From an uncultured Collinsella sp. (GTDB lineage: Bacteria; Actinomycetota; Coriobacteriia; Coriobacteriales; Coriobacteriaceae), in NCBI GenBank assembly GCA_900544865.1, contig UQXA01000012.1, forward strand, positions 1 to 50,285: DNA of 50,285 nucleotides, read 5' to 3'. Below, piece after piece: positions 48,761-50,285 of this stretch. The translations under genes were made by a program, and so were the position numbers. How positions within the stretch are numbered: position 1 is the stretch's first letter; every line of letters starts with the position of its first letter. The notes beneath the pieces were generated by a model. That model was not told where the DNA came from. It searched no databases and saw nothing but the letters and a program-made list of their open reading frames with translations.

Positions 48761-49267
48761 ATGTCCGAGATTCTGTCCGAGCGCATCCCGCTCGAGCTCG
48801 AGGGGACGCCCGTTTCGAGCATCATGATTGAAGAGCCGTTCACCTGCACGCAGGATTGCACGATTTCCGACGTGGTGCGCATGCTCGCCGAAAACGAGGT
48901 GAGCAGCATGCCCGTAATCGATGAGCGCAACCAGGTGGTCGGGTTCATCTCCGACGGCGATGTCATGGGAGCCATCGCGCAGCATCGCGCTCACACCATC
49001 TTCACGGGCGGCGACGCGTCCATGCTGTACTTCGACGATCAGAGCCTTGAGCAGCGCATCGAAGACCTGAAGGATCGCTGCGTCATGGATTTCGCGACGC
49101 GCCAGGTAGTGTGTGCCCGTCCCGAGCAGAGCATCGCCCGCGTCGCCGCGCTGCTGGCGAAGAAGAAGTTCAAGAAGCTTCCTGTGGTTGATGACGAGGG
49201 CAAACTCGTGGGGGTCATCCGCCGCTCCGCCATCACCAAATACATCTTCGGCATCCTTTTCCAATAG
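48761..49267 (+). CDS. CBS-domain pair protein
   Basis: The 168-residue cytoplasmic protein consists of two CBS motifs. One is at about residues 15-75 (VSSIMIEEPFTCTQDCTISDVVRMLAENEVSSMPVIDERNQVVGFISDGDVM) and the other at 105-165 (CVMDFATRQVVCARPEQSIARVAALLAKKKFKKLPVVDDEGKLVGVIRRSAI). Such pairs usually bind adenine nucleotides and regulate a partner. The start is 3 bases after the exporter stop and overlaps no other gene, so the two are cotranscribed and may work together; regulating the exporter is inference. The segment between the motifs (AQHRAHTIFTGGDASMLYFDDQSLEQRIEDL) is longer than usual. Confidence 0.88.
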   Translation: MSEILSERIPLELEGTPVSSIMIEEPFTCTQDCTISDVVRMLAENEVSSMPVIDERNQVVGFISDGDVMGAIAQHRAHTIFTGGDASMLYFDDQSLEQRIEDLKDRCVMDFATRQVVCARPEQSIARVAALLAKKKFKKLPVVDDEGKLVGVIRRSAITKYIFGILFQ

Positions 49268-49441
49268 GGGCAGGTCGCACTTGAGGCGAACATCTCGAGG
49301 CATCGAGCCAGCAACTGGACCAGACAACCTTGACACGCACGCGCTTTCCCTCGATGCTTCGGTAAGGGGAGCTGCGAAAATCGCAGCACGGGTGATCGGC
49401 GCCGCGCCCCCGAAGGCAAAAGCGAACACGGGAGCGATACG

Positions 49442-49750
49442 ATGGGAAAAGTCCTGGACGAAGATTTGGTTTATGAGATTCTCTCCGTCGTGGCAGAGAT
49501 TCCGGCGGGATGCGTCGCCTCGTACGGTCAGATAGCGCGCCTCATCGGCAGGGAGAAAAACTCTCGCCTGGTCGGAGCGGTGCTGAGCGAGGCGGATCGC
49601 TACGGCGATTATCCCTGCCACCGCGTCGTCAACCACGCGGGACGCCTCGCGCCAAACTTCCCCGACCAGCGAGCACTACTGACGGAGGAAGGAGTCGCCT
49701 TCCGAGACAACGGCTGCGTCGACATGAAAAAGCACCAGTGGAACGAGTAG
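49442..49750 (+). CDS. Small MGMT-family (DNA alkyltransferase-like) protein
   Basis: The 102-residue protein corresponds to the C-terminal DNA-binding domain of O6-methylguanine-DNA methyltransferase: VYEILSVVAEIPAGCVASYGQIARLIGREKNSRLVGAVL and YPCHRVVNHAGRLAP. The active-site PCHR cysteine is present, whereas the alkyltransferase-like (ATL) proteins of the same size usually have Trp or another residue there. It may therefore accept alkyl groups, or flag lesions for repair as ATL proteins do. No strong binding site precedes the ATG at 49442 (GGGAGCGATACG). Codon use matches the exporter and CBS genes. Confidence 0.83.
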   Translation: MGKVLDEDLVYEILSVVAEIPAGCVASYGQIARLIGREKNSRLVGAVLSEADRYGDYPCHRVVNHAGRLAPNFPDQRALLTEEGVAFRDNGCVDMKKHQWNE

Positions 49751-49972
49751 CCAGGCAGCGTAGCGTCGAAAGGAGCGACGCCACGGGGAACGACCTGCGC
49801 CCCGCCGCCGGACAACCTATGGCAAAGTGACACGTCCCACAAAGAGCGGCGCACCAGTACGAGACACGACCGCGACGTAAAAAGACCCTATGATACTCGT
49901 AAGCATCTATCTGATTGCCCGCCTCGAGGTACGCAAAGAACGAGAGATGCCGAAACCCCTAGACAAAGAAAA
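49751..49972. other. Intergenic region before the tRNA remnant
   Basis: No gene is convincing. GCGTCG and CGACGC at about 49762-49782 form a small stem after the MGMT-family gene. A frame of about 45 codons beginning near 49891 lacks a binding site and runs through the tRNA remnant, so I do not call it. Confidence 0.5.
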
Positions 49973-50000
49973 AGGTCGGGAGCTTTTATGCTTCCGACCT
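49973..50000 (-). terminator. Terminator downstream of the tRNA-Met remnant
   Basis: AGGTCGGGAGC (49973-49983) pairs with GCTTCCGACCT (49990-50000) with one mismatch. Read on the minus strand the stem is followed by TTTTTC, the usual arrangement after a tRNA gene. It suggests that the left side of the remnant is the original chromosome. Confidence 0.75.
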
Positions 50001-50009
50001 GAAGTTTCA

Positions 50010-50056
50010 TGGTCGCGGGGGGGGCGGATTTGAGCCACCGACCTTCGGGTTATGAG
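50010..50056 (-). tRNA. 3' half of a tRNA-Met gene (attachment-site remnant)
   Basis: On the minus strand the sequence contains CTCATAA (anticodon loop, anticodon CAT), CCCGA (3' side of the anticodon stem), AGGTC, a T arm (GGTGG, CTCAAAT, CCGCC) and an acceptor end CCCCGCG with A and an encoded CCA at 50010. Upstream of the anticodon loop the sequence is not tRNA: GCGAC cannot pair with CCCGA, and there is no D arm or 5' acceptor strand. The break exactly at the anticodon loop is typical of a tyrosine-recombinase att site. It is not a functional tRNA. Confidence 0.75.
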
Positions 50057-50259
50057 GTCGCTACGACGTTGTTTCATTCAGACATTTCGACCCAAATTGA
50101 AGTCAATATAACTCCAGGTCATTTGATGTTTTCATAGATTTACGAAAGAAAAGTACGCGGAATAATTCGACCCAAATTCGACCCACAACGAGCTTGAAAG
50201 CGGTCAGGCGGAGCATTACCCTTGGGGTGTGACCCCACGCAGGGCCCACCACCAAGGGT

Positions 50260-50285
50260 CTGTCTCTTATACACATCTGACGCTG
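50260..50285. other. Illumina Nextera adapter sequence (artefact)
   Basis: The last 26 bases are the Tn5 mosaic end (CTGTCTCTTATACACATCT, 50260-50278) followed by GACGCTG, the next bases of the Nextera read-1 adapter. This is library adapter left in the assembly, not genome. The true contig ends at or before 50259. Confidence 0.97.

Noticed and set aside
47681..49636. 651-codon frame antisense to the exporter, CBS and MGMT-family genes
   Set aside because: Crosses three real genes and is dominated by His, Arg, Asp and Gly without domains.

Overview
The window looks like the chromosome of a high-GC anaerobic gut actinobacterium, most likely a Collinsella-like member of the Coriobacteriia. That is inference from GC content, codon use and gene content (lactate racemase, Feo iron uptake, a cytoplasmic pectin-oligosaccharide locus, an old-yellow-enzyme-type oxidoreductase); no marker gene here fixes the species. 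Genes are densely packed. Many intergenic gaps hold strong hairpins, several of which belong to repeated families.

Layout. 1-879: no convincing gene; hairpins and a repeat copy. 0.9-5.5 kb: lactate racemization genes, with larA-larD on + facing larB-larC-tetR on -. 5.6-8.8 kb: serB (-), aspS (+) and a small HPr-like protein (+). 8.9-12.4 kb: ferrous iron uptake (feoA, feoA, feoB and a FeoB-associated Cys-rich membrane protein). 12.5-28.4 kb: a hexuronate/pectin locus: LacI-type regulator, uxaC-uxaB-uxaA, an MFS carrier, GH28, an esterase, a pectin methylesterase fused to an alpha/beta hydrolase, an SGNH esterase, GH105 and a TIM-barrel protein. 28.5-29.7 kb: a GltD-like flavoprotein. 29.8-38.0 kb: kdpED (-) diverging from kdpFABC (+); kdpD is split by a +1 frame change, and near-identical palindromic repeats flank the block. 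38.3-40.2 kb: a BaiH/2-enoate-reductase-like flavoenzyme. 40.3-41.9 kb: an RpiB-family isomerase and an SDR that resemble the DhuI/DhuD pair for unsaturated uronate breakdown. 42.1-46.3 kb: a FadR-type regulator, a GntP-family permease and a YjhG-like sugar-acid dehydratase. 46.4-49.8 kb: an ArsC-like protein, a DHA2 drug exporter, a CBS protein and a small MGMT-family protein, in a block with different codon use. 50.0 kb: the 3' half of a tRNA-Met gene (probable attachment-site remnant). The last 26 bases are Illumina Nextera adapter.

How the genes work together. Oligogalacturonides would be imported, de-esterified (CE8 fusion, esterases) and cut in the cytoplasm (GH28, GH105). Galacturonate then passes through UxaC, UxaB and UxaA to 2-keto-3-deoxygluconate. 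Unsaturated uronate products would be handled by the RpiB-family isomerase and the SDR. The later enzymes (KDG kinase, KDPG aldolase) are not in the window. A shared palindromic operator, GTGAACGTTCAC, lies upstream of uxaC, the MFS carrier, GH105 and the SDR. It therefore links the two halves of the pathway across the intervening kdp block; the LacI-type protein at 12.5 kb is the obvious candidate to bind it.

The most unusual points are this operator network, the CE8-esterase fusion, a LarC that ends before its CTP-binding half, an HPr-like protein with Asp at the position of regulatory Ser46, the split kdpD, and the repeat-flanked kdp block.
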